Of a stretch of DNA of 64,000 nt, positions 9,811 through 22,196 are shown piece after piece. Under the pieces are notes generated by a model. The model was not told where the DNA came from. It was given only the letters and a program-made list of their open reading frames with translations, and searched no databases. Every line of letters starts with the position of its first letter. The stretch's first letter is position 1. Source of the stretch: Chamaecyparis obtusa (Eukaryota; Streptophyta; Pinopsida; Cupressales; Cupressaceae); the NCBI GenBank assembly GCA_027943335.1, contig BSBK01000761.1:849001-913000 (forward strand), written 5' to 3'. Made by a program: the position numbers and the translations under genes.

Positions 9811-12337
9811 AAGGGATTATTGTTGCACATGAGGTCATTCATTATCTAAGAGTCATGAAGACTTCTAGAATGATGATTAAGTTGGACATTAAAAAGGCTT
9901 ATGATGCGGTAAACTGGAACTTTCTTTTGAAGGTCCTAGAAAGATTTGGTTTTGACAAGGATTGGATAGAATGGATTGGAAGCTGCATTTCTACTCTGCG
10001 ATTTTTGATATTGGTTAATGACAGCCCTCAAGAATTTTTTGACTCCAATAAAGGTATTAGGCAAGGTGACCCTTTATCACCTTTTTTGTTCATAATTATG
10101 GTCGAGCCTCTAGGGAGACTGATATCCAAAAAATGAGATGATGGGCAATGGAAAGGTATAACGATAGCAAATGGAGTGGATCCAATCTCTCATCTATAAT
10201 TCACATATGACACTTATCTGATGGGGGAAGCATGTGAAAGAGAAGCTATAATTATATGCTCTACTTCAGACAAATATAGTAAAGCCTCGAGACAATGCAT
10301 TAATTGGCTCAAATCTTAGGTATATTTTTTTAATATTGATTTGTAAATGCAGATATCCATTTGTAGAATTTTGGGAACAAGGGCAGGTTGTTTGCCTAGG
10401 AAATACTTGGGTATACTGCTTTTTGGTGGTGCATATAAAGCCAGGCTATGGAAAGACTTAGTGGACAGTTGTTTCAATAAAATGGAGGCTTGGAAGAGTA
10501 GGTGGCTTTCTTCTGTTGGGAGAATCCTTATGCTTAAATATGTGGTATCAACAATTCCAATCTTCTCCATGATGTGCATGAAGATTCCTAAGAGAGTTAT
10601 CAGACTATTGAATAGAAAATGAGAAGATTTTTTTGGAGCGGTGCTCATGAAGAGGATAAGTGGTCGTTAATTATGGGGAAGGAAATTTGTAAAATCAAAA
10701 GAGAGGGAGGTGTTGGGATTAGGGACTGGAAGCATATGAATCTAGCTTTAGGGGCTAAGTTGATATGGACAATCTACACTCAACCGAACATTCTATGGGT
10801 AAAGATTATCAAGGCCAAGTATTTGGATAACATGGAGAATGAGAGGATTTTAACTATTCGCAATTCACCAAGAGGATTAGTAGTGTGGGACTTCATTCTA
10901 GATTGTAGATTTCTTGTGACCAATCACGTCTTGTGGCAAATTGGCAATGGAGAAAAGGAAAACTTCTAGGATGATTCATGGGGAGGCTTTCCTATTCTCA
11001 AAGATAATGTTAATCTTTAGGACATAAGGGTGTTGTTCACACACCGATGGAGTGTGAAGATCAGAGACTATGTTGAGCTAAGGGATGGTTTGGGGGGAAT
11101 AGAGTGGATATAGAAGTTGGTTGATGACATGGGTTTGATTGATCAACAATGTGAACTATATAACTTAGTTTTGAACATAGACCAATCAACCTTTGCAGCA
11201 AGGAAGACAAACTAGTATGGTGTGTTGCAAAGTGTAGTCATTACTCTGTAAAGGTGGGCTATCAGCTTTTGGCTAGAGGACTTGAGTTGGCAGATTGGCA
11301 TGTGGATCTATTTTGGGAGAAGGACTGCCTCCCAAAGGTAGGTTCCTTTGCATGGTTAGTTGCTCAGGGTAGGATCTTAACTGGTGAAAGGAGAAAATGA
11401 TTCAACTTTCAGGGACCTACTAGATGTGCTCTCTGTGAAGTGGCTAAAGAAAATGTTGATCATATGCTCTTAAATTGTAATTTTGCATGGGAATGGTGGG
11501 AGATGGTGCTGGGTAAGTTGGAATGGCATGGCCCAATGCCACAAACTTTGAGAGAGATCTTTTTGAGCTGACCATATAAGCATAAGAAGTCTCTACTTTC
11601 ATGTTTATAGACTATATGACCTTTCATTATTTTCTGAGAGTTGTGGAAAGAACATAATAGGAGGATCTTCATAGGTAAACAAGAGACTATTGAGAGAATT
11701 AAGGGCATGCTCAACCTAGCAATAAAAGAGGTTGAGGGAGCAGCTACAACCAGATTCCATAAGTGTGTCCCTTACACATGGTGACCAAAATATTCATTCA
11801 AAGTGGCCTGGTATTAGGATTAAAAAAGTAGGGCAAAGAAAGGATATTAAGGATCCTTTGAAACTCATAGCAGAGGTGAAGTAGCAAAAACCAAATGAGG
11901 GATGGGTGAAAATAAATTTTGATGGGGCTTCAAACTTTGTCTCAGGTCTATTTGGAGTGAGAATTATTATTAGAGATGGGATGGGAGAAAATTTAGCAGT
12001 TAGAGCTAAAAGAATTGTGCATAGCATGAATAACTTTGCCAAATTGAGGGCTTCCTTACTTTCTATTAAAGTAGGAAAAGAGTTGGGCTTTCAACAAATC
12101 CACCTTAAAGGGGATTCCATGATAGCAGTGCAAGCTATCATAAAAGGTTGCACAGAGGCATGGCATCTTCAACCAATTGTGGATGTCATCAAGGAGGGTC
12201 TAGAAACCTTGGCAGGTTTTAGGATCAATCATGTTTACAGGGAAGCTAATTATGAGGCAAACCTACTTTCTAAATGGGCATTATCCTTTAATAAAGAGAA
12301 TGAATGGAGATTGGAGGATTTTTTAAGGGGAATATAG
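9811..12337 (+). pseudogene. LINE ORF2 remnant: RT, zinc-binding, RNase H
   Basis: RT begins near 9811 with GIIVAHEVIH, followed by IKLDIKKAYDAVNW and GIRQGDPLSPFLF. The catalytic box, normally FADD, reads FTYDT near 10200-10214, so the first catalytic Asp is lost. After a frame break come RKYLGILLFGG, WKSRWLSSVGR and KREGGVGIRD. Near 11320-11500 a zinc-binding segment reads LPKVGSFAWL, CALCEVAKENVDHMLLNC and WEWW. An intact reading frame at 11906-12337 is an RNase H domain: KINFDGAS, KGDSMIAVQAI and a final NHVYREANYEANLLSKWA. The enzyme is inactive as a whole. Confidence 0.88.
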
Positions 12338-12889
12338 GAGAAATGACTGTTGACATACCCATTGCACAAATTAATGATTGGTGTTGAATTCATGGAAGCC
12401 TGTTATGCCATGAGTATGAAATGCAACCAATGGAAAGGGTGTTGGAGGTGGATTCATGATAATTTAGAATGCGCGTAGAGGGGATTGAATGACCACGCAC
12501 TGAGCAAGAATGGTGCAGACTAAAGTTATTTATATCATGCACTATGATGTGTTGGTGCTTCTTAATGGCAACATGAACTACCCAGATGGATATCGACAAC
12601 AGTTTTGGTAACTGCAGTGTTATCTATGTAGATGTTGGGATACATGTATTGTTGAAGACATGTATTTAATGGTGCGGGTATATAGTCAACATAGGATGAT
12701 TGATAGTAGTTCTAGTTTTGGATCGTAATGATTATAAGTTTATGTTATCATGGGGAGTGGGTGTCTCTAATTGTACACGATGTAAAACAAGGCTTGGGTC
12801 AAGTTTGTAGCTGATGTTGTTAGAAAGACTGATTTAGATCTCATTTTATATTAATAAATACTCAATCATTATAGTTTAAAAAACAATAA
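12338..12889 (+). other. 3' UTR of the LINE
   Basis: Non-coding, ending in an A-rich stretch just before the right target duplication, with AATAAATA near 12853. No other structure was seen. Confidence 0.6.
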
Positions 12890-13149
12890 TAATAGCACAC
12901 TAACAATAAAGGTGTTGACAATTTAGTATAAACTAGTATACTTAGTTATAGAGTAATATAGGTAAAGAACCACTTATAGATATTATATTTGTTTATTAGT
13001 CCACAAAAGAATCATTATACTATTATATTGTAAATAATATTAAATTATTATTAAGATATGATTATATTATTATGTTTTAATATTATCTCTTTTATATTTC
13101 TATAAAATTCTTTAAAAAATTTGTCTATTGATAGATTTTCTTAGGTTCA

Positions 13150-14476
13150 TTTATCTTCTTCGATATACAAGAACATGAAGTGGATTATATCAGAGGGAGG
13201 GTGGATCAAAATCAATTTAAAAAGGGCTTCTAAAGGAATCCTAGGGCCTTCAGGTGTAGGTTGTGAAGTTCATGATAGGAAGGGTAATTTATTAGCATTG
13301 GGAATCAGAAGCTCGATAATGGCACAAACAATGATGTTGAAGCAAAGATGAATTTGCTTGTAAAATTGGCAAGAAAAATGGAAATCAATAATCTATGCCT
13401 AGAGGATAACTTGCAACTTATAATAAATGAAATTATAATCAAAGAGGCCCACTCGAGCATGGAAAATAAATAAGATTATCAAAATGATTACAGAAAAATC
13501 CATGAAATTTAAATTTTTTAAAGTTACCCACCCAAAGATACAGGGCAAGTAATAAATTGGTTAACATATTATCCAAGTGGGTAGGAAAATATCCATGGTA
13601 AACAAGCATATCATTTTTGAAGACTATTATGGCATTATGTTAGATGAGTTATGAGGTACACATGGTGGTGGGAACATTGTAATAATCTCTTGTAGTGAGT
13701 GTTTCAATCCCCAAAATATAGAAGTGTGCAAATTAATTGCCTTGAGCTGGAGAGTCATGATATTAAATTAAACACCCAAGATTTTGCCTAAGACAATATT
13801 GCAAAGAAGAGGGGAGTGCAACTCCTTTTGGGCAAATGCAAAGAAGTATAAAGCCAATGGATCATGGAAGCCAACTTTAGCCTCCACACTAAAAAGCATC
13901 AATTAGCATTTTGGGGGATGATCATAGAGAAGAGACTGAAGAAGGTGTTTCTCATTGATGGACCAATATTTTTATAGTTGATAAAGATGGTATTGGGAAA
14001 TTAGTTTTTGCAGGCATAATTATGGTATAGAGTAAATGTAGACATTGCTTAAATGTTCTTTATGTGATGTTTGGAGTTTGGCAGAAGAGATGACATGTAT
14101 TGGATCATGAGCATTTGTGTTAGGGTGGAATAGTGTTATATAGGATGAATGTCTTCATTGCCATTGCCAATTTGACGGAAGGATTCAAAGCCAAGGGTAA
14201 CACCTAGTTTTATGCAACTAATTTTACCCCATCAATGTGTCCCTTTCTACGTTAGAGTGCCTCTAAAGATAAGGAAACCAGATGGGCTCAAGTCCATGTT
14301 GATTGGAAACGTATCAAAAACTATTTGCGAGAATGGGATGCATAAATTTGAGCTTGGACCTCCATAAAGCAATTGTTGAACAAGAGAAAATAGAAGTTTT
14401 TAAAGGGTGATCATTGGACCATCAACAAGAAAAAAAAATAGAGACAAAAAAACTAACAAGGAGTCCCTTTTGTTTC
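13150..14476 (+). pseudogene. second LINE tail: RNase H domain and 3' region
   Basis: From about 13180 the sequence reads EGGWIKINLKRASKG, then LGPSGVGCEVHDRKGN and LLALGIRSS. After frameshifts it gives the WRINKIIKMI-like and FKVTH...LVNILSKWVGKYPW-like ends. This is the RNase H domain that closes plant L1 ORF2 proteins, more decayed than the LINE at 9800. From about 13620 to 14476 no coding sequence is seen; this probably includes its 3' UTR. The 5' edge and any target duplication are not resolved. Confidence 0.7.
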
Positions 14477-16004
14477 TGTAGCATCCTAGATTGTAAACAA
14501 TATAATTTTAGTCCTTTTCTAGACCACATTTTAGTGTCCAAGAATTTCATGCATTATTGGCTTTTTTGATATGTATTTAATTAATAAATATTTAAAATAT
14601 TTATCCTCTATTAACTTAATTTACATTGTGACCCCCTTTGAGTATGGGTGCGCCCCTTTAATTATTATAATTAATTAATTAATTTAAAATATAAGCCCTT
14701 CATTAATTCAAAGTCATCAAATCTCTATGAGGACCCTTTTGATTATGGGTGTGGAACTTTTATTTATTTCAATCATTTATCACATTTTTTATACATAGGC
14801 CCTATTTCAAATTAGGTGTCCTTTTGTATTTATTCTGAATTCAATCCTTGATTTTGTGTGGATTTTGGGTGTCCCCATACCCCCACTAATCCCTGATTTA
14901 ATTTTGAGCCTAGATTGGTTGGAACTAGGTGGCTTGTAAGGAACGAGACAAGACAAGTTGCCATGTACCTCAAGAGGTACCCTTTTCCACTTAAATTTGA
15001 CCCAAATTTAAAGTGGAGAAAGATCTTGGGTTTTTTAAAGATATTCAGATCCTTGTTGATCCTCTTCAAGTTTTGAGTCCCAAAATGGATTGGAGAGGTA
15101 TAAAATAAATGCTATCTCCCTCATTTTGAGATCCATCCATTATCAAGCATTCACTATCAATCCAAGACTTTAATCAAGAAAATTCAAGAGCGAGGATTTC
15201 AATGAAGACATCAAGGTAATATATTCACATTGATATTCAAACATCAAGCATGGAAGACAAGGAATAAAGTCTATATCAAAGCACTTGTGAAGGCATCCAT
15301 GATCTTTTTATCCTAGATCTAAGGTCAAGACAACATTGCAAGAATCTTCATGAGTAATGCAACACTTTTGAAGGTATAATATATTATCAAGTTTCTGCTA
15401 CTAACAACACACTTTTCCTTTTATGAAATTTGAATTCAATTTCAAGATTAATTCTTAAATAGGGGTTTGACCAAGCCAAACCCCCTTTCCCAAATAATTT
15501 TCTAGTTTTCTATGTATAGGTGATAGGTTGTGAAGCTATGAATTGAGTTACATGTATATATGATAACAAGTTATAAGTGGCATGACTTTCATTAGAATTT
15601 ACCAGGATTTAGGTGCCTCTCTAGCCTCTAGCAAACTAGGTCACCTTGAATCTTATAAGTCACCTTGGATCTTGTAGGTCACCCAGTTCCTACCATTCCA
15701 AACTAAAATTTGAGTCATATGTTAGCCTTTGTTTTGATTTCTAGATATAGTCTAAAAAATGGGTTTGAATTATGTGATCTATCTATATGCATAATTTATC
15801 TTATTTTTTCCCTACATCTTACATTTTTCACTTTCTATTTTACATATTCAACTTCCAAATCAATAGTGAAGAATTTCCCTTGCATCTCATTAGTGCTTGA
15901 GCCTCCTTAAGCCCAACGGATCATATTCCTTTCAAGGTGATGAGAGAAATTTAGCTACACAAGCTTCCTAGTTTGATTATCCATCCTAGTGATTGCCCCT
16001 TACA
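14477..16004 (+). repeat. gypsy-type LTR (about 1.53 kb)
   Basis: It starts TGTAGCATCC and ends CCCCTTACA. A TATA box (GTATAAAATAAAT, about 15098) is followed by the ATCCATCCATTATCAAGC leader typical of these LTRs. It shares GGGGTTTGACCAAG.CAAACCCC (15462-15486) and the same overall length with the LTR at 30740-32269, so both belong to one family. A possible primer-binding region (TTTGGTGAACTGACAC) follows at 16021. No second copy is found nearby, so it is a 5' LTR with little internal sequence left, or a solo LTR. Confidence 0.6.
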
Positions 16005-16719
16005 ACTATTTCTTTCATCACATTTGGTGAACTGACACATCTTAAATTCCCTTTATTTTTGACTTGGATGTCTAGATCTAATTTGTATACATTTAATTAA
16101 TCAATACTCACACCGTATCATTGCTACATTTTATGCATTTAGATATCTAAGTTCACCTTCATTCACATTTGGATGAAACCAACATCCTTAACATTTCCAT
16201 TCTAATTTGGTGTTTAGATATATTTTGTAAGTTATATATTATGCATTTAGAAACCTTGTCATAGGATGATTACATTTATGTACATTAATATGCAAACATG
16301 TATAAGATTTTTCATAGAGGAACTTATTTTGTAGCAACTTAATGTATGTTCATTCATTCGTTCAATGTTTAAATGATCAATTTATTAGTAACTTGCATTG
16401 TTTAAACATTTTGGTTTCTAGGAAATTCATTAAAAGGTAGTAACCCTGAAGAGGGTGAACTATTACCTGAGGAAGATAATAATGTAAAAGATGTTGATGC
16501 TCATATAGTTAAAGACCAGAAGGAATGTTTAGGTGTGCAAGAGGTCCAAACTGTAAATAGCCCTATTGGCTCTATGCTGAAGATTTTTATTTTTTATTTA
16601 TTTTTAAGTTTGCAATTTTTTCTTTGGTTTCCAACATATATGAATGTAACTAAAATATAAACTTTAAATGCACAATTTTCAATTGATCTAAAATATTATT
16701 TGCAATTCCCTTCAATTTT

Positions 16720-16801
<82 letters not shown>

Positions 16802-18059
16802 GTTGATTGATAAAATATAATTTCATTATCCAATGTGTACCTTAGCATATATGTAAATCATTGTTGCCTGGGAATTAAAAAATGTAACCTTCCTATAGCA
16901 ATCACAGTCTCTGTTGAAGTCGACGCCAACACTGTAAGTCAATGCAACCTCTCATATAATGTTTGCAACCCACTTAGAGTCTAATGTTGCTTGGTATTGG
17001 AGACGAAAGCCTCTAGAAACCAATCGCACACCCTCATAAACAAGTCATGATCCCTTAATATGTATACGTAACCTTCATGAATGTAGTCACAATGAATACA
17101 CATAATTCACCATTATTATAAACCAAATGCAACCCTCAACATGTAAAACACAACAAATAGTGAACAATTTTGATATACAACAGCACCAAAATTGTAACCA
17201 GCATAATCAAAATTAATTCTCAGATATTCAAAGCATAATTCACCACATCTTTTAGTGATTTAGAGTGCAAATAGAGAGGAATTAGTCCTCACACAACCCT
17301 TGTTGAAACCCTTCAACAAATTCTCCATGAAATTAAAACAATAGCCAAGAATGAAGTTCTTTCTCACAAAGCATTGCTTTTATAATAAAAGATATCTTCT
17401 TCAAGTCACCAAAGGTAAATAGCTTTTGTCACATGCTTTTCATGTAAATGCCCTTTGCTTTATACTTAGGCACATATTTGAATAATATAATTTATTAACT
17501 CCAAAAAGTGACCTTTTCATCAATATCATGATATTCTAACACACAAGGTCATTGTTTCCTATGCTCAAGATTTAAAACTCTTCAACCCAGGTCCAATGAA
17601 CTATGACACTAAGGTGACCAATATACAATACCAGCAAAAATAGCAACCTTAGTGTATTTAATTAAATAATAATCATAATTCACCCATCTTGCAAAAATAG
17701 TTGAAGAAGTATCAGAATCAAAATTTGACAACATAGGCGTGAACCTGATGAAGAAAGATGATGAATGAACTTGACAGGGTGACTTACTAAAAATAGACGC
17801 TCCCTCCAATATTCTTGGAGCCCAAACTAGAAGCCAAAAATAAAAGCTGAGAGCATCATTCAACTCCGCTAACTCATCTGAGCTCATCAAAACTATCCCT
17901 TGACTTACTATAAATAGTAAGTCCCACCAAACCGAGCCACAACCCTCAACATGGTCCTCTAATTACCAATATTAGCCTACAAGGACCCAGTAATAGACTA
18001 AATCCATCCACTATCATGGACATGCTAGAAAGGGGACATTACACAAGCACAAACATTTG
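16005..18059. other. anonymous stretch, mostly non-coding
   Basis: A short coding-like piece at about 16425-16590 reads GNSLKGSNPEEGELLPEED after a TTTCTAG acceptor-like string, perhaps a gag remnant of the LTR element to the left. The rest is AT-rich and unassigned. GGGGACATTACAC near 18033 resembles the junction of a retrotransposon. Confidence 0.4.
16723..16799. repeat. (AT)n microsatellite
   Basis: An uninterrupted alternating AT run of about 77 bases (38 units). Its length is unusual for this window and is likely to vary between individuals. Confidence 0.97.
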
Positions 18060-18088
18060 GTCAACTCAAAGATAGTATTTCAGGAGAA

Positions 18089-18516
18089 ATGGTGGTGGAG
18101 GTGGGGTCTTCACTTTTACAATCTCTCCAAGACTTGCATATCTTCTCAAGAAATATTGTCTCCCCCTTGTCTTCTGATCAGAGGAAACTTGAAGTTGTCA
18201 GGTCTACTTTCCTTGAGTCACTTGTTCTGAACCAAGTTGGATATTTTGAAGACCCTAGTAAGGATTTTCCCAAGATGGGATAGTTGTTGTCCCCTAAAAA
18301 AATATGGACAGGTGTTGGGATTATGCTAAAGCCTTTCAAAATAATAATGATGATGAAATTGAGGAAGTTATTTCTTTTACTTCCGTAGATAAGAAAAAGA
18401 GGAAGAAAAAAAACCTCCCTCGGGGGGGGATCTCTATTAGGAATAGATCTAAGGTTGATTGTGGTGGTGCTAAGAGCTCAGTAGGAAGGAAGTCAATGAG
18501 ATGGTATATGGAGTAG
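18089..18516 (+). pseudogene. possible LINE ORF1 tail
   Basis: Two short frames, 18089-18283 and 18304-18516, precede the endonuclease. The second has a Lys/Arg-rich segment (DKKKRKKKNLPRGG). Position and basic character suit the C-terminal end of a LINE ORF1 nucleic-acid-binding protein. No family motif is visible, so this is inference from position. Confidence 0.35.
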
Positions 18517-18589
18517 GAGTATCTCCAGAATTTGAAAATAGATTCCAAAAGACCATCCCTGAAATATGCTATGTATGTAAAAGATGAAG

Positions 18590-21230
18590 ATTATGTCATG
18601 GAACAAGCAAGGGCTTAACAACTCTCTCACAAACAAGATATTCTTCACAATTTTGTTAGGGATCATAAGCCATATATGTTGTTAGTTCAGGAGGCTAATA
18701 TACATAAGGAGTGGATGAAAAAGATTAAGCATTTCAAGAATTGTGGCATTAGTGCTAATAGTTCTAATGGGACATCTAGAGGAATTGCCACTTTCTAGAA
18801 TCTTAACTACATTTAAGGTGATGTTCTTTGGTCTAATGATAATCATGTTGCAACCAAGTTCACACACATTAGAGATGAATTTTACTAGATTCTGTCGAAT
18901 ATCTATAATCCTAATAATAAAAATGCCAAACAAAAGTTTTGGAATAGTTTACCCTCTTTTCGGATGAAATTTCCTAAAGAGAATTAGTTTATCATGGGTG
19001 ATTTCAACACCCCGCTCCATGAGATTGAGAATTTTGGAGCTTCTCAAGTGAAAATGGATAGCAAATTGGATTTGATGGACTCTATTAATAACCAAGGCTT
19101 GCATGATACTGATCTTAAGGGAGCCTCTTTTACTTGGACTAATAGGAGGGCTAGGGATGATTTGATTCTGATAAGGTTGGATTGTGCTCTTATCTCTAAT
19201 GAATGGCTGGTTAAGTATCTTTTCTCTCTTATTTCTCTTTCTAGAATAGGGTTTGATCATTATCCAATAAGTTTTATTATTGAATCTATTGTTAGAAAGA
19301 GGAATTTTCCTTTTAGATTTGAAAGGATGTGGGTTTCCCATCCACAACTAAAGGATTGTATTAGAAGTTAGTGGAACATTAAGGTGAATGGGACAACAAT
19401 GTTTAGGGTGGCTAAGAAGTTAAGGGAATTCAAACATAATATTAAGAAGTGGAATAAGGATGTTTTTGGGGATATATTCTCTATGAAATCTACTATTAAA
19501 CTTGAGTTGAAAGGCATTTAGGGCAAAATTCAAACTGAAGGGTATATTTTAATCACCATACTAGAGAAAATGAAATTCTAACCAAGCATCATGACATTAT
19601 CTCAAAGGAGGAAGAATTTTGGAAATAGAGATCTAGATCTCTATGGTTGTCCTCTAGAGACAAGAACACCAAATTATTTCATACAATAACTCTTAAGCGT
19701 AAATTTGTGAATAGGATATCATAGATTTTTAAAGATAGAGTGAAGATTGATAAGGAGAAGGCTATTGGATAGTAAGCTGTCCAATTTTTTAACCACCTCC
19801 TCTTGGTGGATAGTGCATTGGTTGATTGTACCAAACAAAGCCTCATTGATGCTATCCCTAATATCATAAATGATGAGAAAAATCTCTCTTACTGTGATTC
19901 CTTCAGTGGAAGAAGTTAGGAGGGTGATATTTTTATTTGAAGGTAATAAAGCTCTAGGTTTGGATGGTTTCCCCATGTTCTTCTTCCAAGTTTTTTGGGA
20001 AACTTTTGTTGGGGATGTTGTGAATGTGGCTAAGGAATTCTTTGGTTCTAAGAATATTTTAAGGGATATGAAATCCACTCTTATTGTTCCCATCCCTAAA
20101 TACCCAAGGGTTGATTCTTTTGATGCTTTTCATCATATCAACCTTTGTGTTTCCTTCTACAAAATTATCTCCAAAGTTCTCACCTTGAGGATTTTGGTTG
20201 TCCTCCCATCCTTGATTTATCCCCAATAAAATGGCTTTATTCCAAGTAGGAAGATTCTTGAATCCATTATTACAATACATAATAATAGCCATTCCTCGAA
20301 GGTTTCCAAAAAGCAAGGGTTTCTAATGAAGTTCCAGATATGTCAAAGGCCTATGGCAGAGTGGATTAGAAATTCTTATTTAAAGTTTTGGGGTGTTTCA
20401 CTTTAAGGAGAAAGCTCTTAAGATTATTTGGCAGCTTATATCCACCTCCAGTACTGCAATTATTGTCAATGGCTCCCCTTCCCATTTTGTTAAGGTGTCG
20501 AGGGGCCTTAGATAGGGTGACCCTATTTCACCAATTATTTTTACTAATATTATGACTGAAAGCCTGGGTAGATTTGTGCATAAAATGATTATGGATGGTA
20601 ATTTGAAAGTTCTTAGGCCTTTCTCTTTGCCTATGGTGTGTTATCATCAATAATTTTTTGATGATATGATTATTATGGGAAGCTCTATTATCGAGGAAGC
20701 CAGGACTTTCAAAAATATTTTGGTTCTTTATGAAGAGGCTTTGGGGAAAGTTGTGAATTAGAGGAAGATATCTCTTTTCTTATTCAATACTCTAGAAGAT
20801 AGACAAAATAGAATTGCTTCCATTTCAGGATGTTTGATTGGTGTTCTCCCCTCAAATTAGCTTGTTCTTTCTCTCTATTATAAACCTGTAGACTCATTAT
20901 GGAGATCTATGATTGACAAATTCAGAAGGAAGTTGGTTGGATGGAAAAGTGTCCTATTGAGTCAAGTAAGTAAAATTTCGTTGCTTAAATCTTCTCTCCA
21001 AAACTTTCCAGTCTATTCTCTTAGCTTGTTCAAGATCCCTACAAAGTTTTATGACATCATTGAGAGAATTCATAAATGATTTTTATGGTTTAGGGTTGAA
21101 GAAAGGAAAATAATTATACTTATTGCCTAGGATGTTGTTTCTAGACTAAAGAAATTGGGTGGCCTAGTCTAAGGAGTATCAAAACTTTCAATAAATCCCT
21201 TCTTTCCAAATGAGTGTGGAAAACATTCTT
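18590..21230 (+). pseudogene. LINE ORF2 remnant: endonuclease and RT
   Basis: The AP-type endonuclease starts with MSWNKQGLNN near 18595. It continues with FIMGDFNTPLHEIE, GASFTWTNRR and FDHYPISF at 18990-19280. The catalytic GDFN and the DH of the usual SDH box remain; the Ser is Phe. RT follows: NKALGLDGFPMFFFQ, FWETFV, LIVPIPKYPR and NGFIPSRKI at 19870-20260. A GDPISPI box lies near 20519 and an FFDDMIIMG box near 20652-20680. Then come WKSVLLSQVSKISLLKS and FLWF. In-frame stops and frameshifts are spread throughout. It ends where gypsy-1 inserted. Confidence 0.83.
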
Positions 21231-21267
21231 TGACAAAAAATAATGGAGCTCAATATGGCATAGTAAA

Positions 21268-22174
21268 TGTTATCACCTAAAATTTGTCTAGTAGAACCTA
21301 AGCCCCTAATTCAATTAAATTGCCTTAAAACAAATTCTAAATCTCAAAGGCATAGTTACTAGGCATAATTATGTAAGCAACCTAAATAATCCCTCTTGCA
21401 TAATTAAATTAAATCATTTCTAAACTTGGAAAATCATTGAATTGTCAAAACTTACCTTTAATATAAAGTCTTGGCACTTTAATAAAAAATATCACTTTGT
21501 GCAAACATAATCTTGATTAATTGACAACTAAAAGGGGATTTTCTATTTTTTCTTATTCTCCAATCAAGCTTGACCAATAAAAATTCTTGAATCCTCTCAC
21601 ATGGACTAATCTCTCTCACCCCTCATCTCTACCTACAATCTCTTGCCTATTAATCTCCACCCTCCATTCTTGAGGCAATTCCTTTAAAAGGAAGCTCTTA
21701 CTTGGCTCAAGGGTCCATTCTCTTGCATTCTAAGGCCCCAATCTCAATCATTTGCATCTTAGTAATTTTCATTCTTGCATTCTTACATTCTAGAGTAATC
21801 TTTCTATTTTAAATTCCTAGTTCTTAGTGGTTCATAGCTCTCTTGCATTATTAGCTTAGTTCATTTTCTAGAAGTAATCTTGCATTATTATCTAGTTTTC
21901 TTTCATAGTAGAATCATTGTTGTTAGATTAATCTTGCATTCTAGTTTTGCATTGCATTTGAATCTTCCATTTTTGAGTAGTCAGGTCACTAATCCCCCAT
22001 GCCAATTTGATGAGCATCATAAAAGGATTAAACTCACTTCAACTAGGAAGCAATAAGCTGCTTTTGAGGGTTTAGTTGGTTCATTTGATATGGACTCCTA
22101 TAGGTAAATTCTTAAGTTAATAGTTTATTGAGTGTTGGTTGCATCCCAATTGAGTACCAATATTTAACCACACA
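21268..22174 (+). repeat. 5' LTR of gypsy-1
   Basis: It starts TGTTATCACC and ends CCACACA, about 907 bases, and is followed within six bases by a primer-binding motif. A TATA-like TTTAAAAGG lies near 21684. The 3' LTR is not in the window because a further element (from 55558) interrupts gypsy-1 and runs past the end. The target copy on the left would be GTAAA (21263-21267). Confidence 0.7.
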
Positions 22175-22179
22175 TTTTT

Positions 22180-22196
22180 TGGTGCCCACCATGGGG
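22180..22196 (+). other. primer-binding site of gypsy-1
   Basis: TGGTGCCCACCATGGGG directly follows the LTR. The same motif with one change (TGGTGCCCACCGTGGGG) follows the 5' LTR of the TAT element at 25443, so both elements use the same tRNA primer type. Confidence 0.7.

Larger units (their letters stand above)
9800..12889 (+). mobile_element. L1-type LINE, 5'-truncated, RNase H-bearing
   Basis: A 3.09-kb unit starts inside the RT domain and ends in an A-rich tail, so the endonuclease and ORF1 are missing. Such 5' truncation is normal for L1 copies. Domain order is RT, zinc-binding RVT domain, RNase H, then a 3' UTR of about 540 bases. It lies about 440 bases upstream of the SF3A2 start codon. 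Confidence 0.88.
9790..12899 (+). repeat. 10-bp target-site duplication flanking a LINE
   Basis: TAATAGCACA occurs at 9790-9799 and again at 12890-12899. It brackets a unit that has LINE coding sequence inside and an A-rich end (TTTAAAAAACAATAA) just before the right copy. This is the expected signature of target-primed reverse transcription. Confidence 0.8.
18060..21267 (+). mobile_element. L1-type LINE with endonuclease and RT, split by gypsy-1
   Basis: It runs from an ORF1-like tail through endonuclease and RT and is cut at 21267, where the gypsy-1 LTR begins. Its 3' end should resume beyond gypsy-1, outside the window. The 5' edge is only approximate. It is a different, more decayed copy than the LINE at 9800. 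Confidence 0.82.
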
